Shown here one piece after another: positions 6,897 through 14,951 of a DNA stretch of 18,412 bases (position 1 is the stretch's first letter; the number at the start of each line of letters is the position of its first letter). This DNA is from an uncultured Collinsella sp. (GTDB lineage: Bacteria > Actinomycetota > Coriobacteriia > Coriobacteriales > Coriobacteriaceae). A program made the translations under genes and the position numbers. Where the stretch lies: positions 1-18,412 of the forward strand of contig CABUXL010000032.1 of the NCBI GenBank assembly GCA_902495525.1, read 5' to 3'. The notes beneath the pieces were generated by a model that did no database searches, was not told where the DNA came from, and worked only from the letters and a program-made list of their open reading frames with translations.

Positions 6897-8701
6897 AGCT
6901 CAACAAAACCACCGTCGGCGACAACAGCGAAAACGGAGCGCACAACATGGTCAGGCTCATTATCGATAACTGCGAAGTCGTGGTGCCCGAGCACACCACG
7001 ATCCTGGATGCGGCCAAGTCCGTCGGCATCCAGATTCCCACCCTGTGCTATCTGCGCGATCTGAACGAGATCGGCGGCTGCCGCGTGTGCGTGGTCGAGG
7101 TCGAGGGCTGCGATCAGCTGGTCGCCGCCTGCAACAACTACGTGCTCGACGGCATGGTGGTGCACACCAACAGCCCCAAGGCCCGCGAGGCTCGCCGCAC
7201 CAACGTGCAGCTGCTGCTGTCCCAGCACGATTCGCAGTGCACGAGCTGCGTGCGCAGCGGCAACTGCAACCTACAGACCATCGCCAACGACCTGGGTATT
7301 TTTTATCTGCCGTATCAAAGGCATTTGGCGGGCGAGGGCTGGGATTTCGATTTTCCCATCATCCGCGAAAACGACAAGTGCATTAAATGCATGCGCTGTA
7401 TCAAGGTGTGCGAGAGCGTGCAGGGGCTAGGGATTTGGGACCTGACCAACCGCGCCACGCATACCGCCGTGGGTACCCGCGGGCGCGCGCCGATCGGCAA
7501 GACCGAATGCGTCGCGTGCGGCCAGTGCATAACGCATTGCCCGACGGGCGCACTGCGCGAGCGCGACGATACCGAGACCGTGTTCGATGCTCTCGCCGAT
7601 CCCGACAAGATCGTGCTGGTGCAGATTGCGCCGGCCGTGCGCAGCGCCTGGGGCGAGGAGCTCGGCATATCTCGCGAGGAGGCTACCGTTGAGCGCTTGG
7701 CTTGCGCGCTGCGCCGCGTTGGCTTTGAGTACGTGTTCGATACCGATTTCTCGGCCGACCTCACCATTATGGAAGAGGGCTCCGAGCTGCTCAAGCGCCT
7801 GGGCGAGGCCGCCAAGGGCGAGGGCGACAGCCGCAGCTGGCCCATGTTCACGAGCTGCTGCCCGGGCTGGGTACGCTTTGTGAAGGCGCGTTACCCCGAG
7901 TTTGTCGACAGCCTGTCCACGTCCAAGTCGCCGCAGCAGATGTTCGGCGCCATCGCCAAGACCTACTACGCCAAGGTGCTGGGCGTGGAGCCCGAGCGCC
8001 TGTTTGTGGTGTCCGTGATGCCGTGCACGGCCAAGAAGGCCGAGTGCGCGCTGCCGAGCATGGTGGGCGAGGGCGGCACGCCCGATGTGGACGTTGCGCT
8101 GACGGTGCGCGAGATGGTGCGCATGGTCCGCGCGAGCCACGTGAGCGTGGATACGCTAGTTGAGGAGCCGCTCGATACGCCGCTGGGCTTTGGCACGGGT
8201 GCGGGTGTGATCTTTGGCGCCACGGGCGGCGTGATGGAGGCCGCCGTGCGCTCGGCCTATTACCTGGTGACGGGCAAGAACCCCGACGCCGACTTCTTTA
8301 CCGATGTGCGCGGCCTGGACGGCTGGAAGGAGGCCGTGGCCGATATCGATGGCACCAAGGTGCGCGTCGCCGTGGCACACGGGCTGGGCAACGCTGCCCG
8401 TCTGCTCGACGCGATTCGCGACGGCCGCGTGAGCTATGACTTCGTTGAGGTTATGGCGTGCCCGGGCGGCTGCGTCGGTGGCGGCGGTCAGCCCATCCAC
8501 GACGGCTGCGAGCTGGCAGCCGAGCGTGGCCAGGTGCTCTGGGGCCTGGATGCCGCTGCGGACATTCGTTTCTCGCACGAGAATCCCGATGTCCAGGCGT
8601 GCTACCGCGAGTTCTTGGGCGAGCCGCTCTCGTCGCTGGCTGAGGATCTGCTGCATACCGACCATCACGCATGGACGATGCCTAACGAGGGGACGTGCTA
8701 G
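6890..8701 (+). CDS. hydA: [FeFe]-hydrogenase, M3-type catalytic subunit
   Basis: A 603-residue cytosolic hydrogenase interconverting protons and H2. In order: a [2Fe-2S] domain (C53, C64, C67, C81); the His-Cys3 [4Fe-4S] site (H113, C117, C120, C126); a two-cluster ferredoxin domain (C164, C167, C170, C174 and C207, C210, C213, C217); the H-cluster domain with TSCCPGW (C323, C324), MPCTAKK (C379) and ACPGGCVGGGGQP (C524, C528); and a small-subunit tail ending in LLHTDHHAW. All key residues are intact. The ATG at 6890 overlaps the stop of the previous gene by 7 nt and has GGAGGGAGGA at 6873-6882. A second good start exists at 6947, closer to where many homologues begin, giving 584 residues. 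The maturases HydE, HydF and HydG are not in this window and must be elsewhere for activity. Confidence 0.96.
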   Translation: MVELNKTTVGDNSENGAHNMVRLIIDNCEVVVPEHTTILDAAKSVGIQIPTLCYLRDLNEIGGCRVCVVEVEGCDQLVAACNNYVLDGMVVHTNSPKAREARRTNVQLLLSQHDSQCTSCVRSGNCNLQTIANDLGIFYLPYQRHLAGEGWDFDFPIIRENDKCIKCMRCIKVCESVQGLGIWDLTNRATHTAVGTRGRAPIGKTECVACGQCITHCPTGALRERDDTETVFDALADPDKIVLVQIAPAVRSAWGEELGISREEATVERLACALRRVGFEYVFDTDFSADLTIMEEGSELLKRLGEAAKGEGDSRSWPMFTSCCPGWVRFVKARYPEFVDSLSTSKSPQQMFGAIAKTYYAKVLGVEPERLFVVSVMPCTAKKAECALPSMVGEGGTPDVDVALTVREMVRMVRASHVSVDTLVEEPLDTPLGFGTGAGVIFGATGGVMEAAVRSAYYLVTGKNPDADFFTDVRGLDGWKEAVADIDGTKVRVAVAHGLGNAARLLDAIRDGRVSYDFVEVMACPGGCVGGGGQPIHDGCELAAERGQVLWGLDAAADIRFSHENPDVQACYREFLGEPLSSLAEDLLHTDHHAWTMPNEGTC

Positions 8702-8703
8702 CG

Positions 8704-9759
8704 ATGCGCGCGTTTGATTTTGAGCTGTCGCGCCGGGGGTTTGCCTCGGCGCTTGCCGCGGGTGCGCTGTCGCTTGCACTCGCGGGCTGTGGCGGCGGGG
8801 CTGCCGGTGCCGGGTCCGCCGCGGGCTCGGCTGCCACGGACGGCGCCGGTGCTGCTGCAGAGCCGGTCGAGGTGCGCGTCGCCTCGCTCAAGGGGCCGAC
8901 CTCGATTGGTCTGGTGCAGTTTATGGACCGGGCAGCCGATGGCGAGACGGACAATGAGTTCGACTTTGCGATCAATACTGCCGCCGATGAGATTGTGCCC
9001 AAGGTCATTCAGGACGATATCGATATCGCCCTGGTGCCCGCCAACGTGGCGAGCGTACTCTACAACAAGACTGAGGGTGCGGTGCAGGTCATCGACATCA
9101 ACACGCTGGGCGTGCTGAACGTGGTGACGGGTAACGCGGACGTTACTTCGTTTGGCGATCTGGCGGGCCATACTGTCTATATGACGGGCAAGGGCACCAC
9201 GCCGGAGTACGTCATGAACTACCTGTTGGAGCGCGCGGGCCTGACCGGCCAGGTGGCGCTTGAGTTTAAGAGCGAGCCCACCGAGGTGCTCTCGGTGCTG
9301 CTTGCCGATCCGTCTGCCGTGGGCGTGCTGCCCGAGCCGTTCAAGACCGCTGCCATCGCAAAGAGCGAAGGCAAGCTGTCGGCGCCGGTGAGTCTGACCG
9401 ATGTGTGGGATGAGCTGGCGGGCGACACGGGCTCCCGTTTGCTGACGGGCGTGACCGTGGTGCGTCGGGCCTTTGCCGAGGAGCATCCCGAGGCCGTGGC
9501 GGAATTCCTGAGCTGCCATGCTGCGAGCGTTGAGGACGTGAACGCGGTGCCGGCGGACTGGGCTCAGGCCGTGGTCGATGCGGGTATCGTGGATAACGCC
9601 GCGATTGCCGAAAAGGCGATTCCCGGGTGCATGCTCGTGTGCCAGACGGGGAGGGATATGAAGGCGGCGCTCGGTGGGTACCTGCAGGTGCTGGCCGATG
9701 CGGACGCGAGCGCCGTGGGCGGCAAGCTCCCGGCTGACGATTTCTACTACATGGAGTAG
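8704..9759 (+). CDS. ABC transporter substrate-binding lipoprotein (NMT1/SsuA-like)
   Basis: A 351-residue extracytoplasmic solute-binding protein. The N-terminus has SRRGFA (9-14), a twin-arginine-like motif, a hydrophobic stretch, and lipobox LAGC with Cys29 as the lipid-anchored residue, followed by a Gly/Ala linker. From about 50 the fold looks like the two-lobed periplasmic-binding family used for sulfonates, thiamine precursors and similar small molecules (VRVASLKGPTSIGLVQFM, IDIALVPANVASVLYN, VYMTGKGTTPEYVMNYLL). The start at 8704 lies 2 nt after the hydrogenase stop, with AGGGG about 11 nt upstream. It is made on the same transcript as the hydrogenase and the fused permease-ATPase that follows. 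The ligand is unknown; the sequence gives no clear clue. Confidence 0.85.
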   Translation: MRAFDFELSRRGFASALAAGALSLALAGCGGGAAGAGSAAGSAATDGAGAAAEPVEVRVASLKGPTSIGLVQFMDRAADGETDNEFDFAINTAADEIVPKVIQDDIDIALVPANVASVLYNKTEGAVQVIDINTLGVLNVVTGNADVTSFGDLAGHTVYMTGKGTTPEYVMNYLLERAGLTGQVALEFKSEPTEVLSVLLADPSAVGVLPEPFKTAAIAKSEGKLSAPVSLTDVWDELAGDTGSRLLTGVTVVRRAFAEEHPEAVAEFLSCHAASVEDVNAVPADWAQAVVDAGIVDNAAIAEKAIPGCMLVCQTGRDMKAALGGYLQVLADADASAVGGKLPADDFYYME

Positions 9760-9762
9760 CCC

Positions 9763-11139
9763 GTGCGTGCGTTTGCTCGACAAATGGCAGAGCGTATGAA
9801 GGCGGTGGCGGCAGCAGGTGCCGTTGCCGCCTTTTGGCTTGCCGTGTGGGTGCTGGTGGCGGGTCTCGTGGCGCAGCCGTTGATTTTGCCGGGGCCGGGC
9901 GCTGTCGTGGTGGCGTTGCTACGACTGGTATGCGATGCCGGCACATGGGCGATTCTGGCAGGCTCGGGTGCGCGTATCTTGGGCGGGCTGGCGCTTGCCG
10001 CGGTGTGCGGCGTCGTGATGGCGGGAGCCTCGGTGCGGTCGCTGACGTTTGCCCGCTTGGTGGCGCCTGCGCTTTCGTTTGTTAAGGCGACACCGGTTGC
10101 CTGCGTGGTGGTCCTGCTGCTCATTTGGTTGGGGTCGGCGCGCGTGAGCATCGCCGCGGTCTTTTTGATGGCGCTGCCGGGCGTGTATTTTTCGCTGGTC
10201 GAGGGTTTGACGCAGGTTGATCAGTCGCTGGAGCAGATGTTTCATCTGCATGGCGTGCGGGGTTGGCGTCTGTTTTGCGCCCATACCTGGCGCGAGGTCC
10301 TGCCGTTTGTGCTTTCGTGCGCGCGTGCCGTGATCGGCATGAGCTGGAAGGCCGGCGTGGCGGCGGAGCTCATCGGCATGGCGACGGGCACCGTGGGCGA
10401 GCGCATCTATCAGGCGAAGCTGCTCATCGAGACGGCTGACCTGCTGGCGTGGACCGTGCTGGTCGTGGCGGCATCGTGGGCATGCGAGCGCGTTCTGGTG
10501 TGGTTGCTGCGGGCTTCGGGGCCCGTGGCGTGGCGAACTGCCGTGCGGGCGCATGGGCATGGACTGCGCGGGCGTACAGGGGCTGCGAGCGATGGTGCTG
10601 CAGCGGAGCTTGCGCTTGCCGTGGGCGATCGCGCGCCTTGGGCGCCGGCGCTCGACGGGCTGGTGCTTCATGTGCCCGCCGGTGGACGCACCTGTGTGAT
10701 GGGCGCTTCGGGCGTGGGCAAGTCGACGTTGCTTGCGCTGGCGGCGGGGGAGTGCGCACCGTGCTCCATGGTGTTTCAGGATGTGCGCCTGGTCGAGGAC
10801 GCTTCTGCCTTGGATAATGTGCTGGTGTGCGCCGACGCGCGCGTGGATGCCTCGAGTGCCGCAGCCCTGTTGCGCCTGCTGGTACCGGGGATCGATGTGC
10901 ATGCACGCGTGGCTGAGCTCTCGGGTGGGCAGCGTCGTCGCGTCGAGATTGCCCGAGCCCTGCTGTGCCCGGGCGGCGCAGTGATTCTGGACGAGCCCTT
11001 TACCGGTCTAGACATCGCTGCGCGCGACGCATGCGCCGAGGTCGTGCTCGACTTGCTCGACGGCCGCATGCTGTTGCTTGCCACGCACGATGCCGCTGAC
11101 GCTCGGGCCCTCGATATCTCGGATATCATCACGCTCTAA
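9763..11139 (+). CDS. ABC importer, permease and ATPase fused in one chain (SsuC-SsuB-like)
   Basis: A 458-residue fusion. Residues about 10-250 are a BPD-type permease with several membrane segments and a loop resembling the EAA motif (LHGVRGWRLF onward). Residues about 285-458 are an ATPase: Walker A GASGVGKST (314-322), Q-loop MVFQD, signature LSGGQ (386-390), Walker B AVILDEPF and switch ATHD. The Walker A to Q-loop distance is about 14 residues, roughly 20 fewer than usual, so the sheet region that normally lies there has shrunk. The GTG start at 9763 follows the lipoprotein stop by 3 nt, with GGAG at 9753-9756. With the lipoprotein it forms a complete importer; two copies of the fusion would give the full transporter. 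No similar fusion partner for the ligand is visible. Confidence 0.85.
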   Translation: MRAFARQMAERMKAVAAAGAVAAFWLAVWVLVAGLVAQPLILPGPGAVVVALLRLVCDAGTWAILAGSGARILGGLALAAVCGVVMAGASVRSLTFARLVAPALSFVKATPVACVVVLLLIWLGSARVSIAAVFLMALPGVYFSLVEGLTQVDQSLEQMFHLHGVRGWRLFCAHTWREVLPFVLSCARAVIGMSWKAGVAAELIGMATGTVGERIYQAKLLIETADLLAWTVLVVAASWACERVLVWLLRASGPVAWRTAVRAHGHGLRGRTGAASDGAAAELALAVGDRAPWAPALDGLVLHVPAGGRTCVMGASGVGKSTLLALAAGECAPCSMVFQDVRLVEDASALDNVLVCADARVDASSAAALLRLLVPGIDVHARVAELSGGQRRRVEIARALLCPGGAVILDEPFTGLDIAARDACAEVVLDLLDGRMLLLATHDAADARALDISDIITL

Positions 11140-11205
11140 AAGCCATTTCAGGCGCTAACTCAACAATAAAATGATTCGTTTTCTTCTGTCTCCATGGGGT
11201 CGGGT

Positions 11206-11252
11206 ATGGTATTCTATCTACGGGGTAATACTTAGGATTACCAAGTAATACC
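11206..11252. promoter_or_regulatory. Repeat-rich operator region upstream of the dinJ-type gene
   Basis: GTAATAC occurs twice, at 11225-11231 and 11245-11251, exactly 20 bp (two helical turns) apart. GGTAAT (11224-11229) and ATTACC (11237-11242) are inverted, as are GGTATT (11208-11213) and AATACC (11247-11252). Such stacked short repeats are typical of sites bound by ribbon-helix-helix antitoxins controlling their own gene. No convincing -35/-10 pair was found, though TAATAC at 11226-11231 could act as a -10. Confidence 0.5.
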
Positions 11253-11273
11253 AACGCCGTAGAACAAACTCCA

Positions 11274-11330
11274 GATGCGGGCCAATCGGGTTGCCTTCAT
11301 AGCCCGTCGCCCAGCCGCGTGGCCCGCATC
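11274..11330 (+). repeat. Long-range hairpin in the dinJ-type leader
   Basis: GATGCGGGCCA (11274-11284) is perfectly complementary to TGGCCCGCATC (11320-11330), enclosing 35 nt that contain a smaller CGGG/CCCG stem. It ends 35 nt before the antitoxin start codon, so it would be a stable structure in the mRNA leader, or a cruciform in DNA. Function unknown. Confidence 0.55.
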
Positions 11331-11365
11331 CATCCGCACCACCGTCGTTTCAAGAAGGAAGCGCC

Positions 11366-11569
11366 ATGGCAGAACACATGACCCCGGTTGTCGCGAAGGT
11401 TTTGCCCGAGGAAAAGGCGGCCTTCGCGGCGGCAACCCAGCTCGTGGGCACCACACCGTCCAACGCCATCCGCATGTTCATCGCCGCTTTCAATCGCTGC
11501 GGCACCTTCCCGTTCGACATCTCGCCGAGCGGGGCTTTTGGCGCTGCGCCCGATTCTCATCAACAATGA
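11366..11569 (+). CDS. RelB/DinJ-family antitoxin without an adjacent toxin
   Basis: A 67-residue protein with the RelB/DinJ ribbon-helix-helix pattern: a beta strand (VVAKVLPEEKAAF, about 8-20) followed by helices around LVGTTPSNAIRMFIAAFNRCG (about 26-46) and the FPFD tail typical of the family. It would bind operator DNA as a dimer and neutralise a RelE/YafQ-type nuclease. The ATG at 11366 has an AAGAAGGA site at 11352-11359. No toxin frame follows: the next gene is a membrane protease after a hairpin. It may be a solitary antitoxin, a remnant of a pair, or a stand-alone regulator, perhaps acting on the repeats upstream. The C-terminal tail after FPFDIS looks degenerate. Confidence 0.75.
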   Translation: MAEHMTPVVAKVLPEEKAAFAAATQLVGTTPSNAIRMFIAAFNRCGTFPFDISPSGAFGAAPDSHQQ

Positions 11570-11577
11570 CTGTCCCA

Positions 11578-11644
11578 AACTGCCGGCACTTGGGGACGTT
11601 CCTTTTCAGCCGGCAGTTAAGGAACGTCCCTAAGTGCCGGGTTT
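11578..11644 (+). repeat. Long GGGAC-type hairpin with interleaved repeats
   Basis: Positions 11583-11604 pair with 11619-11640 as a 22-bp stem with one G-U. A second pair of arms, AACTGCCGGC (11578-11587) and GCCGGCAGTT (11609-11618), is interleaved: its right arm is the loop of the first stem. The two foldings compete. The stem is followed by GTTTTG, so it may stop transcription from dinJ, and it sits just before the ribosome binding site of the protease gene. Confidence 0.7.
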
Positions 11645-11657
11645 TGAGGAGGTTGGC

Positions 11658-12569
11658 ATGCTCAATGCGATGGCGTGGGCGCTTGCCTGTTTTGGCGTTG
11701 TCGCTGCCGATATAGCCCTGAGCGTGGTTCTGTTTTCAGTTCTCGATGCCGTGTCGGTGCTGACGGGTTTCCCGATCGACAACCTCGATATTCAATGGTT
11801 CCAGGCTGCCGCTCAGACGGCGTCATTTTTGATGGCGCTGCTGTGGTGGCGTTATCTGTGGCCGCGCTCGTTTATGGCGCGCCGGCAAGGCGAGCGCCCG
11901 CTCGGTGGGGGAGCAGGCGCGGCATGGAAGCGCATCGTCTGCGTTGTCGTGATCGGCCTGTCCATGCAGGTGGTCATTAGCTACCTATGCGACGGCGTGC
12001 TGTCGCTGCTGCCCGAGGTCGCGGCAGACTATAGCGAGCTCGTCGAGGAAACAGGCATGGGCGACACGAGCTATCTGGCCGTTCTGACCACGGTGATTGG
12101 CGCGCCATTTTGCGAAGAGCTCCTGGTGCGCGGCATTATTTTCGAGTTTTCGCTCCGAGCGTTTAATCCGCAGTGCCGCCCACTTTGGAAGCGCCGGCGT
12201 CGTGCGAGCGCGCAGGACGGCGCCATGGTGCCCTGGGCGGCCCCAAGCACGTGGGGTATCGCCGCGGCGATTGTGCTGCAGGCGGCAATCTTCGGTTTTA
12301 TGCACATGAATTGGGTGCAGGGTTGCTACGCGGGTGCCGCCGGCCTGGTCTTTGGCTGGGTGCTCGTGACCACCGGAAAGCTCCGCTACACGATCCTGCT
12401 GCATTTTGCCTTTAACGCCGGGTCTTATCTCATGACGTTACTCTGGTTTGTGAACACGCCGTTCGACGTGGCAATTACGGTCGCTATCGCCGGTGTCATC
12501 CTCGTTGAGGCAATGCGCTCGCTGCACCACGCGTGTGGGATGGACGCAGCGAGCGCACCGCTGCCCTAG
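11658..12569 (+). CDS. CPBP-family intramembrane metalloprotease
   Basis: A 303-residue membrane protein of the CPBP (CaaX protease and bacteriocin-processing enzyme, Abi) family. The three active-site motifs are present: E153-E154-x3-R158 in APFCEELLVRG, F212-x3-H216 in IFGFMH, and H249-x3-N253 in HFAFN. Several hydrophobic segments flank them. Bacterial members cleave within membranes, process peptides or give bacteriocin immunity; the substrate here is unknown. The ATG at 11658 has a strong GAGGAGG site at 11646-11652, immediately after the 11619-11640 hairpin arm, so ribosome access could depend on folding. It converges on the ygiQ gene, ending 4 bp inside it. A basic loop (PLWKRRRRAS, about 175-184) lies between motifs 1 and 2. 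Confidence 0.88.
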   Translation: MLNAMAWALACFGVVAADIALSVVLFSVLDAVSVLTGFPIDNLDIQWFQAAAQTASFLMALLWWRYLWPRSFMARRQGERPLGGGAGAAWKRIVCVVVIGLSMQVVISYLCDGVLSLLPEVAADYSELVEETGMGDTSYLAVLTTVIGAPFCEELLVRGIIFEFSLRAFNPQCRPLWKRRRRASAQDGAMVPWAAPSTWGIAAAIVLQAAIFGFMHMNWVQGCYAGAAGLVFGWVLVTTGKLRYTILLHFAFNAGSYLMTLLWFVNTPFDVAITVAIAGVILVEAMRSLHHACGMDAASAPLP

Positions 12570-14701
12570 TTGCGGCGTCCGCCGCCGTTGGCGCCCTGAC
12601 GCCCCTGGGCCGCACGGTTGCGGCCCGCGGTGTTCTGCGCGCGGGACATGCCGCCGTGGCCCTTGCTGCCTTTGGGTCCCTTGCCGGCGGCGCCACCGTG
12701 GGCCTTGCCGCCCTTCTTGCCGGTCCCATGTCCGCCGCTAGCAGGCGTCTCGCCCGGGCGCGGCGGTACGGGACGGATCAGGCAATGCTTGGTGTAGCCG
12801 ATTAGATCTCGGCGGCCGGCCTTTTCCAGCGCCTCACGCACAAGCTTGTAGTTCTCGGGCTTGCGGTATTGGATGAGCGCACGCTGCATGGCCTTTTCGT
12901 GCGGGTCGCGTGCCACGTAGATCGGCTGCATAGTGCGCGGATCCACGCCGGTGTAGTACATGCAGGTCGACATAGTGGACGGTGTGGGGTAGAAGTCCTG
13001 CACCTGCTCGGGCATGTAGCCCATGTCGCGCACGGCCTCGGCAAGGTCCACGGCTTCCTTCATCGTCGAACCGGGGTGGCTCGAGATCAGATACGGCACC
13101 ACGTACTGCTTGAGTCCGTATTCGCGGTTCAAGCGTTCAAATTTACGACAGAACGCATCGTAGACGGCGCGGCTCGGCTTGCCCATCACGGAGAGCACCG
13201 CGTCGCTCACATGCTCGGGCGCCACGCGTAGCTGGCCCGAGACATGGTGCTCCAGCAGCTCGCGCAAAAACTCGTCCGAGGCATCGGCCATAGTGTAGTC
13301 AAAACGGATGCCGCTGCGGACGAAGACCTTCTTGACGCCCGGCAGCTGGCGCAGGTCGCGTAGCAGCTGCGTGTAGCCGCTCTCGTCGACCACCATGTTC
13401 TTGCACACGTTCGGCCACAGGCAGCGCTTGTTCTTGCACACGCCGTGCTTGAGCTGCTTGTCGCAGGCCGGGCGGCTAAAGTTTGCCGTCGGTCCGCCCA
13501 CGTCGTTGATGTAGCCCTTAAACTCGGGATCGCGCGTGAGCAGCTCGGCCTCGCGCATGATCGAGTCGTGGCTGCGCATCTGCAACACGCGGCCCTGGTG
13601 GAAGGTGAGCGCGCAAAACGAGCACTCGCCAAAACAGCCGCGGTTGGAGCTAATGGAAAACTTGATCTCGGCAAAGGCCGGCACGCCGCCTGCCGCGTCG
13701 TAGTCGGGATGCCAATCGCGTGCGTAGGGGAGTTCGGCAACCTCGTCCATCTCGTCGGTGGTGAGTGTTGCCGACGGCGGGTTCTGCACCACGTACACGC
13801 TGTTGGGATATGGCTCTACCAAGCGATGGCCGGTGATAGGGTCCATATTTTGCTGCTGCACGTTAAAGCTGCGGGCGTAGTTGAGCTTGTCGGCGGTAAG
13901 GTCGTCCCAGCTGGGCAGCAGGTCGTAGTCGTAGACCTCGTCGAGCGAACCCGTGCGGTAAACGGTGCCGTTGATATAGGTGATCTGATCGACGGGCAGC
14001 CCCGCGTCGAGCGCGTCGGCGATCTCGACGATTGCGTGCTCGCCCATGCCGTAGATGAGGATGTCGGCGCCCGAGTCGAGCAGCACCGAGCGCTTGAGCT
14101 TGTCCTGCCAGTAGTCGTAGTGGGCCAGGCGGCGCAGGCTTGCCTCGATGCCGCCGATAATGATGGGAGCGTCCTTAAACGTCTGACGGATGAGATTGCC
14201 GTAGACCGTGACGGCACGATTGGGGCGGTGCCCCTCCTCGCCGCCGGGGGTATAGGCGTCGGTGTGGCGGCGGTGCTTGGTTACCGAATAGTGGTTGACC
14301 ATGGAGTCCATGTTGCCGGCACTGACCAAAAAGCCCAGGCGCGGCTCGCCGAGCACAGTGATGCTGGCGGGGTCGGTCCAGTCGGGCTGGCAGATGATGC
14401 CCACTTTGTAGCCGTGCGCGTCGAGTACGCGGCTGATGATAGCCATGCCAAAGCTCGGATGGTCCACGTAGGCGTCGCCGCAGATGTAGACAAAGTCGCA
14501 CTGGTCCTAGCCGCGCGCATCCATATCGGAGCGGCTGACGGGGAGGAATTTATCGCGGCCCGGACGCCAGGGACGGGCGGGCGCAGCCGGGGCATGCGCG
14601 GGTCGCGAGCCCTGGGCCTTGCCGCCGCGCTTTTGCTGCTGGCCGCGCTGGGCATGCTTGCCGTGCTGGTTGTGCTGAGCGTCCTGGGGCTTTTTTGCCA
14701 C
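12566..14701 (-). pseudogene. ygiQ: YgiQ-family radical SAM protein, interrupted by an amber codon
   Basis: Full frame of 711 codons starting at GTG 14701 with a GGGAGGA site (complement of 14704-14710). A basic Gln/Gly/Lys-rich N-terminal tail leads into GRDKFLPVSRSDMDARG, then an in-frame TAG (complement of 14507-14509, codon 65), then DQCDFVYICGDAYVDHPSFG. Family members read GWD here (for example E. coli YgiQ), so TGG has become TAG. The rest is intact: radical SAM motif CFGECSFC (C356, C360, C363 in full numbering), a C-terminal domain, and a Gly/Lys-rich basic tail of about 60 residues. Translation could restart at ATG 14467, giving 633 residues that still hold the SAM core but lack the conserved N-terminal strand. 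Exact reaction of YgiQ is not established. Either a nonsense mutation or an assembly error. Confidence 0.88.
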
Positions 14702-14738
14702 GATTCCTCCCGGTGTTTGTATGCTGCACGTAATTGTA

Positions 14739-14773
14739 ACCAGTCTTTTTGGGACGGCGCTAAAAAGACTGGT
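14739..14773. repeat. GGGAC-loop hairpin upstream of ygiQ
   Basis: ACCAGTCTTTTT (14739-14750) pairs perfectly with AAAAAGACTGGT (14762-14773), a 12-bp stem whose 11-nt loop begins GGGAC. It lies 38 nt upstream of the ygiQ start on the minus strand, and about 180 nt before yoaK on the plus strand. It appears related to the other GGGAC hairpins of the window. The rest of 14774-14934 shows no gene. Confidence 0.5.
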
Positions 14774-14951
14774 GGAGTACACGAGGCGTCGGGTGTCGGC
14801 GCCGCGCCCGCTGTTTGTTTCCAGACTGTGTATCTGCGCGTTGGAGAACCCGTCTCGCGCGCACGCCATGTTGTCAATGGGTTACAGTATGAACGGCGGC
14901 TATGTTTCCGCCAACGCACGAGAGAGTCGTCAACAAGGAGGATGCACGACG

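Noticed and set aside
14507..14509. Amber codon read as an amino acid such as pyrrolysine
   Set aside because: No pyl genes are visible, the position is a family tryptophan rather than a catalytic site, and TAG ends other genes here (for example 8699-8701 and 6894-6896).
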